Source: Archivesica marissinica (lineage: Eukaryota > Mollusca > Bivalvia > Venerida > Vesicomyidae). From it: DNA of 64,000 nt. The notes under the pieces are model-generated. The model was not told the DNA's origin. It saw only the letters and a program-made list of their open reading frames with translations, and made no database searches. The stretch is from contig CM026397.1 in assembly GCA_014843695.1 (NCBI GenBank), positions 52,376,101 through 52,440,100 on the forward strand. Reading direction: 5' to 3'. Every line of letters begins with the position of its first letter. Position 1 is the first letter of the stretch. Shown here piece by piece: positions 55,613 to 64,000 of this stretch. The translations under genes and the position numbers were made by a program.

Positions 55613-55899
55613 ACAGACGGATCTGTAGTCCAGTGGTAACATGTGGGGACTGGTAATCCAGAGATTGCTGGTTCGATCCCCCGTCTGACCATAATAAAAT
55701 AACAGTCTTTCAGATGGGACTTTAAACCGAGGTCTCGTGTCGGTGCTGTACACCGTGCATGTAAATGAACCAGAGGGGACTCTGGAATGAGTCTCTGTCT
55801 GTACATATATCATTGCACAATCTAAAATGACTAATCTCTTCAGGGGCATCGCTCATATGGGCATTCGGTAGCGACGATAAATAAACGTAAAACACACAC
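55613..55899 (+). mobile_element. SINE S3 copy, full length
   Basis: ACAGACGGATCTGTAGTCCA to AAATAAACGTAAAACACACA; head contains GGGGACTGGTAATCCAGAGA and GCTGGTTCGATCCCCCGTC. All body blocks present with minor indels. Confidence 0.89.
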
Positions 55900-56507
55900 T
55901 GATTGTATTAATAAAGTCATGAGCAGATTTCATACAAAGCACATGAGAAGTTATCCGCCTATGCCGAAGCACATGGGTACACAAAGCAGGAGAGATTGAA
56001 TATGGCATATTTATTAACTGTCATTAGCACGAAATCCTTGCTAATCACAGTCATCATGTGCGTTTTATACAGCAAATAAGTATTTTTCCCCTGGAATTTC
56101 TCTGGGTTTTTTAACTGCATATTATACTGCTGTGTGACATCACTGCGTGTCTGTAATTTTAATGAAAAGGACACTGACCAGCATTGTAAGAATTCATTAG
56201 GTTATTTAAAGATTTATAGTACTGCCTCATACTAAACGAGCATTGACCTATTGACCTAGTACTATATATATATATATCTGTATCCTCATAAAATTAATAT
56301 GAAGAAGATACTTCTGGATGCATCGCCCCGAACAATCGGTGTAGGGTGGAGGGGACGATAAATAAACTTATGCAAGAAAAGCAACATAACACGCTTGTGA
56401 AGTGCATGAAGATTGAGTTAATGTTGAGCCCAATCGAATGTGTAGTAACCACCCAAGCACACTCCTCAATACAGAGTATATAAGTATATAACATATTTGA
56501 CATAGTA

Positions 56508-56794
56508 ACAGACGGATCTATAGTCCATTGGTAACACGCTGGACTGGTAATCCAGGGATCGCAGGTTCGATCCCCCCCCCGTCTGGCCCTAATAATAATA
56601 AGTCTTTCAGATGGGAGATTAAACCAAGGTCTCGTGTCGGTGCTGTACACCGTGCATGTAAAAGAACCAGAGGAGACTCTGGAATGGGTCTCTGTCTGTA
56701 TCATTGCACTATCCTCCAAAAATATCTCTTCAGGAGGTGTCGCTGATATGGGCAACCGATAGCGACGATAAATAAACATAAAACACACACACAT
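56508..56794 (+). mobile_element. SINE S3 copy, full length
   Basis: ACAGACGGATCTATAGTCCA, CTGGACTGGTAATCCAGGG, then a B box extended by a C run (TTCGATCCCCCCCCCGTCTG). Ends AATAAACATAAAACACACAC. Confidence 0.89.
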
Positions 56795-56892
56795 AAGACA
56801 GTATATGCCAGGCCCGTAAACATGTTTTTCATAGGGGGGGTTCAGGAGTCCAAACAAGAGCATGTAGCGCAATCCGCATCATTTGACGGGGC

Positions 56893-57113
56893 TTTAGTTT
56901 ATACAAAATTATTTTAGCTCAATTGCATAACAAGTTCTTACAACTTTTATTAATCACTCACGAGACCTCATTCCTGATGGAATCCATCGCCACGAGGGAG
57001 AGAGTAGAGGTATTTGCCCAAGGGTACAATCGTGGCAGCTCCAGCAGTGAACTCCGGGCCTTTCGCACCTGAAGCGAACACGCTACCACTGCACTATCAT
57101 GACTTCTACTGGC
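56893..57113 (-). mobile_element. SINE S1 copy, reverse, near full length
   Basis: ATTATTTTAGCTCAATTGCA, GGAATCCATCGCCACGAGGG, TTCGCACCTGAAGCGAACAC, ending GCACTATCATGACTTC (complement of the GAAGTCGTGATAGCGC head). An internal deletion removes the CACATTGCC segment. Confidence 0.84.
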
Positions 57114-57410
57114 CAAGGTTTGAAGCCTCTCCTCTCCCAAGATTTTTTTTAAAAACCTCAATGCCTGGGTGCATTTGATGCTTTTTTGTGTAATGAAGAA
57201 ACATTGTCCTCATACGACTTCAACTATGTATTACACAGAATAGAAAGATTATATCGTCCAGCGCCACAATTTGGCATTGCAACATTTTGTTTTCTCTATT
57301 TTTATTATGCTGAGCAATTATTTATATACAATGAACATTTCTGGTTGCCCAAAACGGAGTAGTTCAACCTAGTATAAGCAACATTAACAGAGAACATGCT
57401 AATAAAGTAC

Positions 57411-57632
57411 TTAACCCATTCAACACCGAGTAACTGACATGGACTTGTGCATGATATTTTTAGACCAATAAATGAATAAGAAAATTAATCTTTGGACCAG
57501 TTCATTAATCAAAATGGGTAATTTTATCTAAAAATAGTAAAAATTATTACTGGCAAAAAGTGCAGATCCTGATGAGATCTACACTTTTTGTAAGTCTATT
57601 TAGAGTCCTGTAGTGTTGAAAGCTAGGGTTAA
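57411..57632 (-). mobile_element. MITE-A copy with deleted hairpin core
   Basis: TTAACCCATTCAACACCGAG at the left and a diverged right end (GTGTTGAAAGCTAGGGTTAA). The central palindrome is reduced to GATCCTGATGAGATCTACAC, i.e. one hairpin arm is lost. Confidence 0.8.
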
Positions 57633-57970
57633 TTAAATATAAGGAAACCTAGGCGACCAATCACATATTGGGTTGAATTTGCAACAATAATAATTATATT
57701 TGGGTTTCATAAAGTGGATATAGGAAAATTAAATTTTAATAAATTTATCGGCAAAAAAGTGGACCGTGGCAGATTTAGAGGGATGCATGCACACCCATTG
57801 CACCCTCACTGTTTGCATGTGCACTTCTTTCAAAATGCGTCATTGCTGTCATTAGATCATGCCCGGCACCTAGTTTCAGAGTATGTTTATTTTGCAGATG
57901 TTTTAACAATTTAAAACAGATGGTAAAATCCTACAAGACATCGAGATCTCTCTATACAACAGCCATGTTC

Positions 57971-58027
57971 TTGGATCTACACTTTTTTGTAAGCCTATTT
58001 AGAGGCCTGTGGTGTTGAAACGGTTAA
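57971..58027 (-). mobile_element. MITE-A right-end fragment
   Basis: Only the last ~57 bp remain: GGATCTACACTTTTTTGTAA, then TATTTAGAGGCCTGTGGTG and a terminal TTAA at 58024-58027. Confidence 0.75.
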
Positions 58028-58071
58028 TTATCAATCATCCTTGCAATTTCGTGGTTCCCAGTCTTTGGTTT

Positions 58072-58361
58072 TGTAAGACGAACCCACAGCTTCCTTGTTT
58101 CAATCATCAATGTATTGCTTATCCAGTTTTGTAAGACGAACCCACAGCTTCCTTGTTTCAATCATCAATGTATTGCTTATCCAGTTTTGTAAGACGAACC
58201 CACAGCTTCCTTGTTTCAATCATCAATGTATTGCTTATCCAGTTTTGTAAGACGAACCCACAGCTTCCTTGTTTCAATCATCAATGTATTGCTTATCCAG
58301 TTTTGTAAGACGAACCCACAGCTTCCTTGTTTCAATCATCAATGTATTGCTTATCCAGCTT
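58072..58361. repeat. 58-bp minisatellite, 5 near-identical units
   Basis: AACCCACAGCTTCCTTGTTT, CAATCATCAATGTATTGCTT, ATCCAGTTTTGTAAGACG; starts 58081, 58139, 58197, 58255, 58313. Near-identity suggests recent expansion. Confidence 0.95.
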
Positions 58362-59034
58362 GAACACTGCCTTGTAGATAAGATTTACTAAAAACCTTAT
58401 GAAAATATTGTCATGACTGGCACAAAAATAATATTTAGCGATGTATGAAATGGTGGAACAGATTAAATTCGATTAAATTTTTGATGAATACTTATACTTA
58501 CTTAGTCTGTCAGATCCTAGATCATCAGTCTTGCTTCGTTGAAATCTGCAAACGGGATGTATTATATTATAACTTTGTGTAGCTTTCAGTAGCTAAGTAG
58601 TGCAACAAAGAAAAAACTTGCAAAATGCAGCTTGTCTCACCTAAGATATGAAGGGCAAATAAATATGTATATATAGGTATTTTGGCAATTGATGAAGAAA
58701 GTAAATAGGTGAATGAAATTGATGATTGCTTTGCTTCAAGTTTTCTAATGACTTGGCAAGTACTCAAGCATCTGTCATAAAGTTAACAACAGAAGAATTT
58801 TATGGTTGTCTATAAGTTTACCAGGTCACAGGAGCAATAACTACACAGAACACCTCAAAGTAACATTTGTAGATATAAAATATACTTGTATCGTAGACAT
58901 AGATAGATATAGATGTAGACGCAGTAGTTTTCGACATAAAAAATGTAAAGATTATTCATGTACATTGGTTTTTAGTTTAATAATATTTTATTATATATAC
59001 ATGCAAACAACATGCATTAATGCTATAGTGTTAA
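58362..59034. other. Unique AT-rich stretch
   Basis: Nothing recognised. Confidence 0.55.
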
Positions 59035-59100
59035 GAAATTTAAGAGGGCGCTAATGAAGATTAGTTCAGAACTAATTAGGTCACCCTCTATAAATAAAGA
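59035..59100 (+). other. Hairpin resembling a retroelement 3' end
   Basis: AAGAGGGCG, then the perfect palindrome TTAGTTCAGAACTAA, then TCACCCTCT and AATAAAG. GAGGG/CCCTC arms flank the palindrome. A stem-loop followed by a simple tail can be the end of a LINE, but there is no ORF upstream to support this. Confidence 0.35.
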
Positions 59101-59127
59101 AATATATCTATCTATCTATATTCTACA

Positions 59128-59602
59128 CAGTCATATATATATATGTACAGTCTGACACACAGTCATATATATATATATGTACAGTCTGACACACAGTCAT
59201 ATATATATATATATGTACAGTCTGACACACAGTCATATATATATATATGTACAGTCTGACACACAGTCATATATATATATATGTACAGTCTGACACACAG
59301 TCATATATATATGTATGTACAGTCTGACACACAGTCATATATATATGTACAGTCCGACACACAGTCATATATTTATATATACAGTCCGACACACAGTCAT
59401 ATATATATATATATACATACAGTCTGACTCGCAGTCATATATATATACAGTCCGACACACAGTCATATATATACAGTCCGACACACAGTCATACATATAT
59501 ATATATATACAGTCCGACACACAGTCATATATATATACAGTCCGACACACAGTCATACATATATATATACAGTCCGACACACAGTCATATATATACACAG
59601 TC
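59128..59602. repeat. Compound TA-microsatellite/minisatellite
   Basis: CACACAGTCATATATATATA...TGTACAGTCTGACA, unit 24-40 bp depending on TA run length; SNP classes TCTGACAC (left) and TCCGACAC (right). Confidence 0.93.
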
Positions 59603-60413
59603 CAACTAAACCATATCAAACGGTACCATCCGACCTGCTTATGAACGCTTCTATATATCTGAATCTCCCTCCAAAATAAGAGCCGAATTAGAAGTATCCT
59701 CCTACATGTCCATTCCAAACGTGGCCTGGACCACATCATTTTGTTTCTTGCCAGTAACTTCTAGTACCTTCCAGATGTGATAAAAGGCCCACCAGAAACC
59801 AAGTTGACAAAATGTTGATAATTGAATCAAAAGAGCAGCTCTCACTACTTGTTTGTACATGGATTGTATAATTGTTCCCAAAAACAAACTCAATCTGTCT
59901 GCATTGCATAATTATGTCTTGAATATTAATGAAAAGGAAGGACACTGAACATCATCGTAAGAATTTTTTAGACTGCTTGTGATTGGCGGGCAATAAGTAA
60001 ATAAATCATACCCGTTGAACTAATAAGCCCCGCCTTTTTATTTCTATAAAGTCTAGTGGTTAGGATTGAATATGCATGCAGTCCCCAGCTGTCCCTCATT
60101 TGTACATAAATACATACCTAAATGAACCTATTCTTTCAGCTGATACCTGCACTATCAATTAGCTAACCAATATAAGCACCATCCTGTACATGTTTGTGTA
60201 TGCCATTTACCTCAGTACTTCTAGTACTTGTAGAAAACAATTTGTAATCTTTTGTAATCTTAAGATACAAATACAACCTAATGGGGTTGCTGACTTGTTT
60301 ATTATATATATAATACGTTTGATCTAGTGAACATTTATTTTCTGGCCAGTTATTATAAGAGGAACTGCACCACAAGTGCCAATCTTATATATTAATATAA
60401 TAATATTTGTGTC
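59603..60413. other. Unique stretch
   Basis: Frames at 59702-59945 on the minus strand are short and unrecognised. Confidence 0.55.
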
Positions 60414-60678
60414 TACCGTCTCCGTGGCCCAGTGGTTAAGGCGTCTACGGAGCGGGAGGTCGAAGGTTCGAATCTCGTCAGGGGTTCGTTCTGATATGGC
60501 CGGTTGGGGAGCCGCCAGCTAGTTAAATAATGGTTACCGATTGCCTACCAGCCTGGTGCCTGGCATACAAGCATAGGATTCGGGAAGTACTGATGTTCAT
60601 AAAAAGAGGTGTCTCATAAGTCAGAAATGGCTGGCCCTTTAAATAGGGGTGACACTATAATAAACAAACACACACTAT
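60414..60678 (+). mobile_element. SINE S5 copy, intact
   Basis: CTACCGTCTCCGTGGCCCAG (A box TGGCCCAGTGG), B box GAAGGTTCGAATCTCGTC, body CCAGCTAGTTAAATAATGGT, GGCTGGCCCTTTAAATAGGG, tail CACTATAATAAACAAACACA. The TTAA at 60639-60642 is the empty-site equivalent of the MITE target in the other copy. Confidence 0.88.
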
Positions 60679-60985
60679 ATTATATATCTCTATATAATTA
60701 CGTCTTATATATTGATTGACCCACATAATGTCGGTTCACAGCCCTATGACGTCATGCTCTTTCTTGTGGTCAGTAGAACGATGTCAATGCCTCTAACTTG
60801 GTGCTTTAATAGTTATGTCAGTAATTGCTTCAATGTAGAAAGTGCATGCGATATTTGATACCTAAAGGTGAAACTTGCCAGAATTGCTACTTGCCAATAT
60901 AATCTGCACATGAACATGTTATTGGAAGCTTAGTTGATACAACAAAGAATGTCAGTACTGAATGCTCGGGTCAGTGACATTCTCA

Positions 60986-61160
60986 TTGGGTGGCCGAGTG
61001 GTTAAGTTCGTTGACTTCAAAACAGTTGCCCCTCACAGCTCGAATCCCACCTTTATGACCTGTGCCTGAAATACTGCTTGTAAGGGCATGCGGGGGTTCC
61101 ACCTCTGCCAATAATAGCTGGAGAGTCGCCATATGACCTAAGTAAGCCGTTGGTGCCATG
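60986..61160 (+). mobile_element. SINE S6 copy with intact head
   Basis: GGGTGGCCGAGTGGTTAAGT is a good A box (Leu/Ser-tRNA-like), followed by GTTGACTTCAAAACAGTTGC and B box CTCGAATCCCACC, then AGCTGGAGAGTCGCCATATG. It shows the ancestral form of the head from which the 27-bp unit can be derived. MITE-A inserted at its tail. Confidence 0.85.
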
Positions 61161-61401
61161 TTAACCCTTTCAACACCACACACCTCTAAATAGGCTTACA
61201 AAAAGTGTAGATCCAGATGAGCCGGCTCGTGACGAGCCATCTCATCAGGATCTGCACTTTTTGCCAGTGATATGACTATTTTTAGACATAATTACCCATT
61301 TTGATAAATGAACTTGTCCAAATGTGATTTTCTGATTCATTTATTGGTTTATGAATATCATGGACCAGTCCATGTGAGTTACTAGGTGTTGAATGGGTTA
61401 A
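61161..61401 (+). mobile_element. MITE-A copy inserted at the tail of SINE S6
   Basis: Complete: TTAACCCTTTCAACACCACA to GTTGAATGGGTTAA. The S6 body ends at its left, and CCCCAAAAAAAAACACAC, an S6-like A/C-rich tail, resumes at its right, matching the TTTAAACCCAA target seen in the S6 copy near 5505. Confidence 0.85.
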
Positions 61402-61472
61402 GCCCCAAAAAAAAACACACACATTCTCATTGCTCCTTTTGTTTTGTACCCAACACAGTTGTATGAACTTGG

Positions 61473-61710
61473 TTTAGTTTATACAAATTTATTTTAGCTC
61501 GATTGCGAAACAAGTTCTTTCAACTTATGTTAATCACTCTCGAGACCTCATTCCTGATGGAATCCATCGCCATGAAGGAGAGAGAAGAGACAATGTGGAA
61601 TTTAAATGCCTTGCCTAAGGGCACAATCGTAACGGTTCCAGCGGGGCTCGAACTCCAGACCTTTCGCACCTGAAGCGAACGCGCATCCACAGCGCTATCA
61701 CGACTTCCAC
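61473..61710 (-). mobile_element. SINE S1 copy, reverse, full length reference
   Basis: The cleanest copy: TTATTTTAGCTCGATTGCGA, ATGGAATCCATCGCCATGAA, AATGCCTTGCCTAAGGGCAC, GGGGCTCGAACTCCAGACC (B box), AGCGCTATCACGACTTCCA (A-box head). Confidence 0.87.
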
Positions 61711-62198
61711 TTGGTGAACTGGGTAATCAGTTACCTGATTACAAAACAAAGCAGCAATGGATTTTTGAAATGTGGGAAGGGAGAGAAAGCAGTGGGTTCA
61801 GTAATATAACTATGCTAATATCTAGAATTACTGGGCCAATTATTAAATGGTCGTATATTTCTGGGGGAAGGCGGTCGGTCACTCAGGGCAGTCATCAGAA
61901 TTCAGCAGAATAACAAAGCTAATATCTTAGAATTACTGGGCGAATTAGTAAATGGTCATTGTAATAATAGTCTTGGCTTAGTGCAGCATACAGATGAAGC
62001 ATTTCAAGAGACCAAGAGTGTACCAAATGAAGCATTTCCCATTCCAAAGGGTGACATTTCCAGAGCCCAAATGGGATACCGCTCATTCAAAATTGGAGGC
62101 ATTTAACATGATCAACTGAACAACATAAGAAACTTCCATTAACTTTGCTTGAACATAACTTGATGATCCGTGGGGGGGGGGGATTGTTATGTTTGCAT
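61711..62198. other. Unique stretch
   Basis: A weak duplication (TCTAGAATTACTGGGCCAAT at 61831, CTTAGAATTACTGGGCGAAT at 61927), otherwise nothing. Confidence 0.55.
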
Positions 62199-62445
62199 TT
62201 AACTCTTTCAACCCCAAGTAACTGACATGGATTGGTGCATGCTATTTTTAGACCAATAAATTAATAAGAAAATTACCTTTGGACCAGTTCATTTATCAAA
62301 ATGGGTAATTTTATCTAAAAATAGTAATAATTATTACTGGCAAAAAAGTGCAGATCCTGATGAGACGGCTCGTCATGAGCCGGCTCATCTGGATCTACAC
62401 TTTTTCATAAGCCTATTTAGAGGCCTGTGGGGTTGAAAGGGTTAA
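62199..62445 (-). mobile_element. MITE-A copy, complete
   Basis: TTAACTCTTTCAACCCCAAG to GGGGTTGAAAGGGTTAA. Shares CCCC-type termini and TTATTACTGGC internal sequence with the 45502 copy, marking a second MITE-A subfamily. Confidence 0.86.
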
Positions 62446-62531
62446 AGGAGTGTTCCATCATCCTTTAGTAGAAACTGGAAGAAAGTTTGACCAAGTGTGG
62501 AAGGAGTTAAGAACAAACATACTTCTTAATC

Positions 62532-62737
62532 TTAACCTGCCGATCACAACTGAAGTCACTGTTGCAAACAACATAGAGCCAGATCAGACGGCACACTATG
62601 TAACGGCATAACGGTAGAGCTGTCTGATCAGGCTCTATTTTGCTATTTGGATAGTGGAGCTAAAAGACTTGGCAACATAGATCCTGATGATCTGTTTGCA
62701 AAAGTGATTTTATTTACTCAGCAGGCAAAAGAATTAA
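62532..62737 (+). mobile_element. MITE-B copy
   Basis: TTAACCTGCCGATCACAACT to TCAGCAGGCAAAAGAATTAA; body with CATAGAGCCAGATCAGACGG and CTATTTGGATAGTGGAGCTA. The central fold is partly deleted. Confidence 0.78.
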
Positions 62738-62797
62738 TTAAAAATGCATGGATTTATTGTATGTTTTTAAAAAAATTATTTCAATTTTCACTTCAAG

Positions 62798-63785
62798 GAA
62801 GTGTTTGGAATAGGATTTGCTTCAGGGAAGTGTTTGGTTCAGTGTTTGGTTTAGTGTTTGGTTCAGGGTTTGGTTCAGTGTTTGCTTCAGGGAAGTGTTT
62901 GGTTCAGTGTTTGGTTCAGTGTTTGCTTTAGGGAAGTGTTTGGTTCAGTGTTTGCTTTAGGGAAGTGTTTGGTTCAGTGTTTGGTTTAGGGTTTGGTTCA
63001 GGGTTTGGTTTAGTGTTTGCTTCAGGGTTTGGTTTAGTGTTTGCTTCAGGGTTTGGTTTAGTGTTTGCTTCAGGGAAGTGTTTGGTTCAGTGTTTGGTTT
63101 AGGGTTTGCTTCAGGGAAGTGTTTGGTTCAGTGTTTGGTTTAGGGTTTGGTTCAGTGTTTGCTTCAGTGTTTGCTTCAGGGTTTGGTTCAGGGAGGTGTT
63201 TGCTTCAGGGTTTGGTTCAGGGGGGAAGTGTTTGGTTCAGGGAAGTGTTTGGTTCAGGGATGTGTTTGGTCCAGGGAAGTGTTTGGTCCAGGGAAGTGTT
63301 TGGTTCAGGGAATGGTTCAGGGAAGTGTTTGGTTCAGGGAAGTGTTTGGTCCAGGGAAGTGTTTGGTTCAGGGAAGTGTTTGGTTCAGGAAAGTGTTTGG
63401 TCCAGGGATGTGTTTGGTTCAGGGAAGTGTTTGGTCCTGGGAAGTGTTTGGTTCAGGGAAGTGTTTGGTTCTGGGAAGTGTTTGGTTCAGGGAAGTGTTT
63501 GGTTCAGAGGGAAGTGTTTGGTCCAGGGAAGTGTTTGGTCCAGGGAAGTGTTTGGTTCTGGGAAGTGTTTGGTTCAGGGAAGTGTTTGGTCCAGGGAATT
63601 GTTTGGTTCAGGGAAGTGTTTGGTTCAGAGGGAAGTGTTTGGTTCAGGGAAGTGTTTGGTCCAGGGAAGTGTTTGGTTCAGGGAAGTGTTTGGTTCAGAG
63701 GGAAGTGTTTGGTTCAGGGAAGTGTTTGGTTCAGGGAAGTGTTTGGTTCAGGGAAGTGTTTGGTTTAGGGAAGTGTTTGGTTAAC
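62798..63785. repeat. 17-bp minisatellite, ~55 units
   Basis: GAAGTGTTTGGTTCAGG, with a less regular GTTTGGTTCAGT/GTTTGCTTCAGG zone at the left (62.8-63.2 kb) and uniform units at the right; occasional AGAGG inserts. Apparent open frames are due to unit composition. Confidence 0.94.
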
Positions 63786-64000
63786 CAAACTTCAGGGTCA
63801 CCATTACTTACATCACTACAACAAAAAATAATAATTATTAACAAAAACCACAACGTCAATAAAATAATGTGTCCTAACTCCAATGTTAATTACAACACGC
63901 TGTTGTACTTTTGAACTTTTTGTTTACATTCGGTACTTATTTAGTTGCGGTTACTTTTGTCTGTCTTTTCGAGTTCATGTGTATTTATAATTTGTCTTTT

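Larger units (their letters stand above)
33878..64000 (+). other. Probable PDE4 intron downstream of the UCR2 exon
   Basis: The next expected exon would start FKRMLN and continue RELTHLSE or a close variant. I do not see it on the + strand up to the window end, so the intron is probably longer than 30 kb. PDE4 genes are known for very long introns. A missed small exon, or one hidden in the N gap, remains possible. Confidence 0.55.

Noticed and set aside
56294..56872. 192-codon frame on the minus strand
   Set aside because: It crosses SINE S3 (56508-56794) in antisense; similar antisense frames appear in other S3 copies.
63065..63914. Three overlapping frames of 220-255 codons
   Set aside because: The 17-bp unit cycles through three frames without stops; same peptide (FREVFGSGKCLVQGSVW) in each.

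Overview
This is eukaryotic, almost certainly metazoan, DNA with no prokaryotic-style gene content. The one recognisable coding feature is a single 113-bp exon of a cAMP-specific phosphodiesterase 4 (PDE4/dunce family) gene at 33765-33877 on the + strand. It encodes the start of the UCR2 regulatory region and has a clear AG acceptor and GTGAGTA donor. No other PDE4 exon was recognised, so most of the window is best read as two very long introns: at least 33.7 kb upstream and 30 kb downstream. The dense tRNA-headed SINEs, TTAA-flanked MITEs and minisatellites, and the dunce-like exon sequence, suggest a lophotrochozoan, most likely a bivalve mollusc. That assignment is an inference.

Layout. 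1-5.7 kb: MITEs, SINE copies and a 66-bp array grown from a SINE tail. 5.76-14.92 kb: a 9-kb array of a 20-bp unit with higher-order duplications. 14.69-16.97 kb: a 27-bp array that runs into a tRNA-derived SINE. 17.9-19.46 kb: 46/57-bp array with a MITE inserted in it. 19.99-21.68 kb: 37/39-bp array. 22.39-26.52 kb: 48-53-bp array. 26.5-33.7 kb: SINEs, MITEs and inverted-repeat elements. 33.76-35.56 kb: the PDE4 exon and a minisatellite made from its own 3' end and splice donor, running into a 1000-N gap (35565-36564). 36.57-37.05 kb: 20-bp array on the other side of the gap. 37.2-64 kb: SINEs and MITEs at high density, with arrays at 39.5-40.9, 44.3-44.7, 49.5, 51.1-51.8, 58.1, 59.1-59.6 and 62.8-63.8 kb.

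The dispersed repeats fall into recurring families, named here by me. MITE-A (13 copies) and MITE-B (8 copies) both end in TTAA and begin CCC, as piggyBac-type elements do. SINE families S1-S6 have tRNA-like heads with A and B boxes. S1 and S2 share the same 3' tail. Several insertions can be checked inside the window: MITE-A sits at a TTAA in a minisatellite unit, in SINE S5 and at the tail of SINE S6, and SINE S4 sits inside SINE S3 with both target-site duplications preserved.

The most notable observation is that several tandem arrays can be traced to a non-repetitive parent still present beside them: the PDE4 exon/donor junction (33 donor-like sites), a MITE terminus (46 bp), a SINE tail (66 bp) and a SINE A-box head (27 bp). 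Long open frames across arrays are by-products of unit length or composition and are not annotated as genes.
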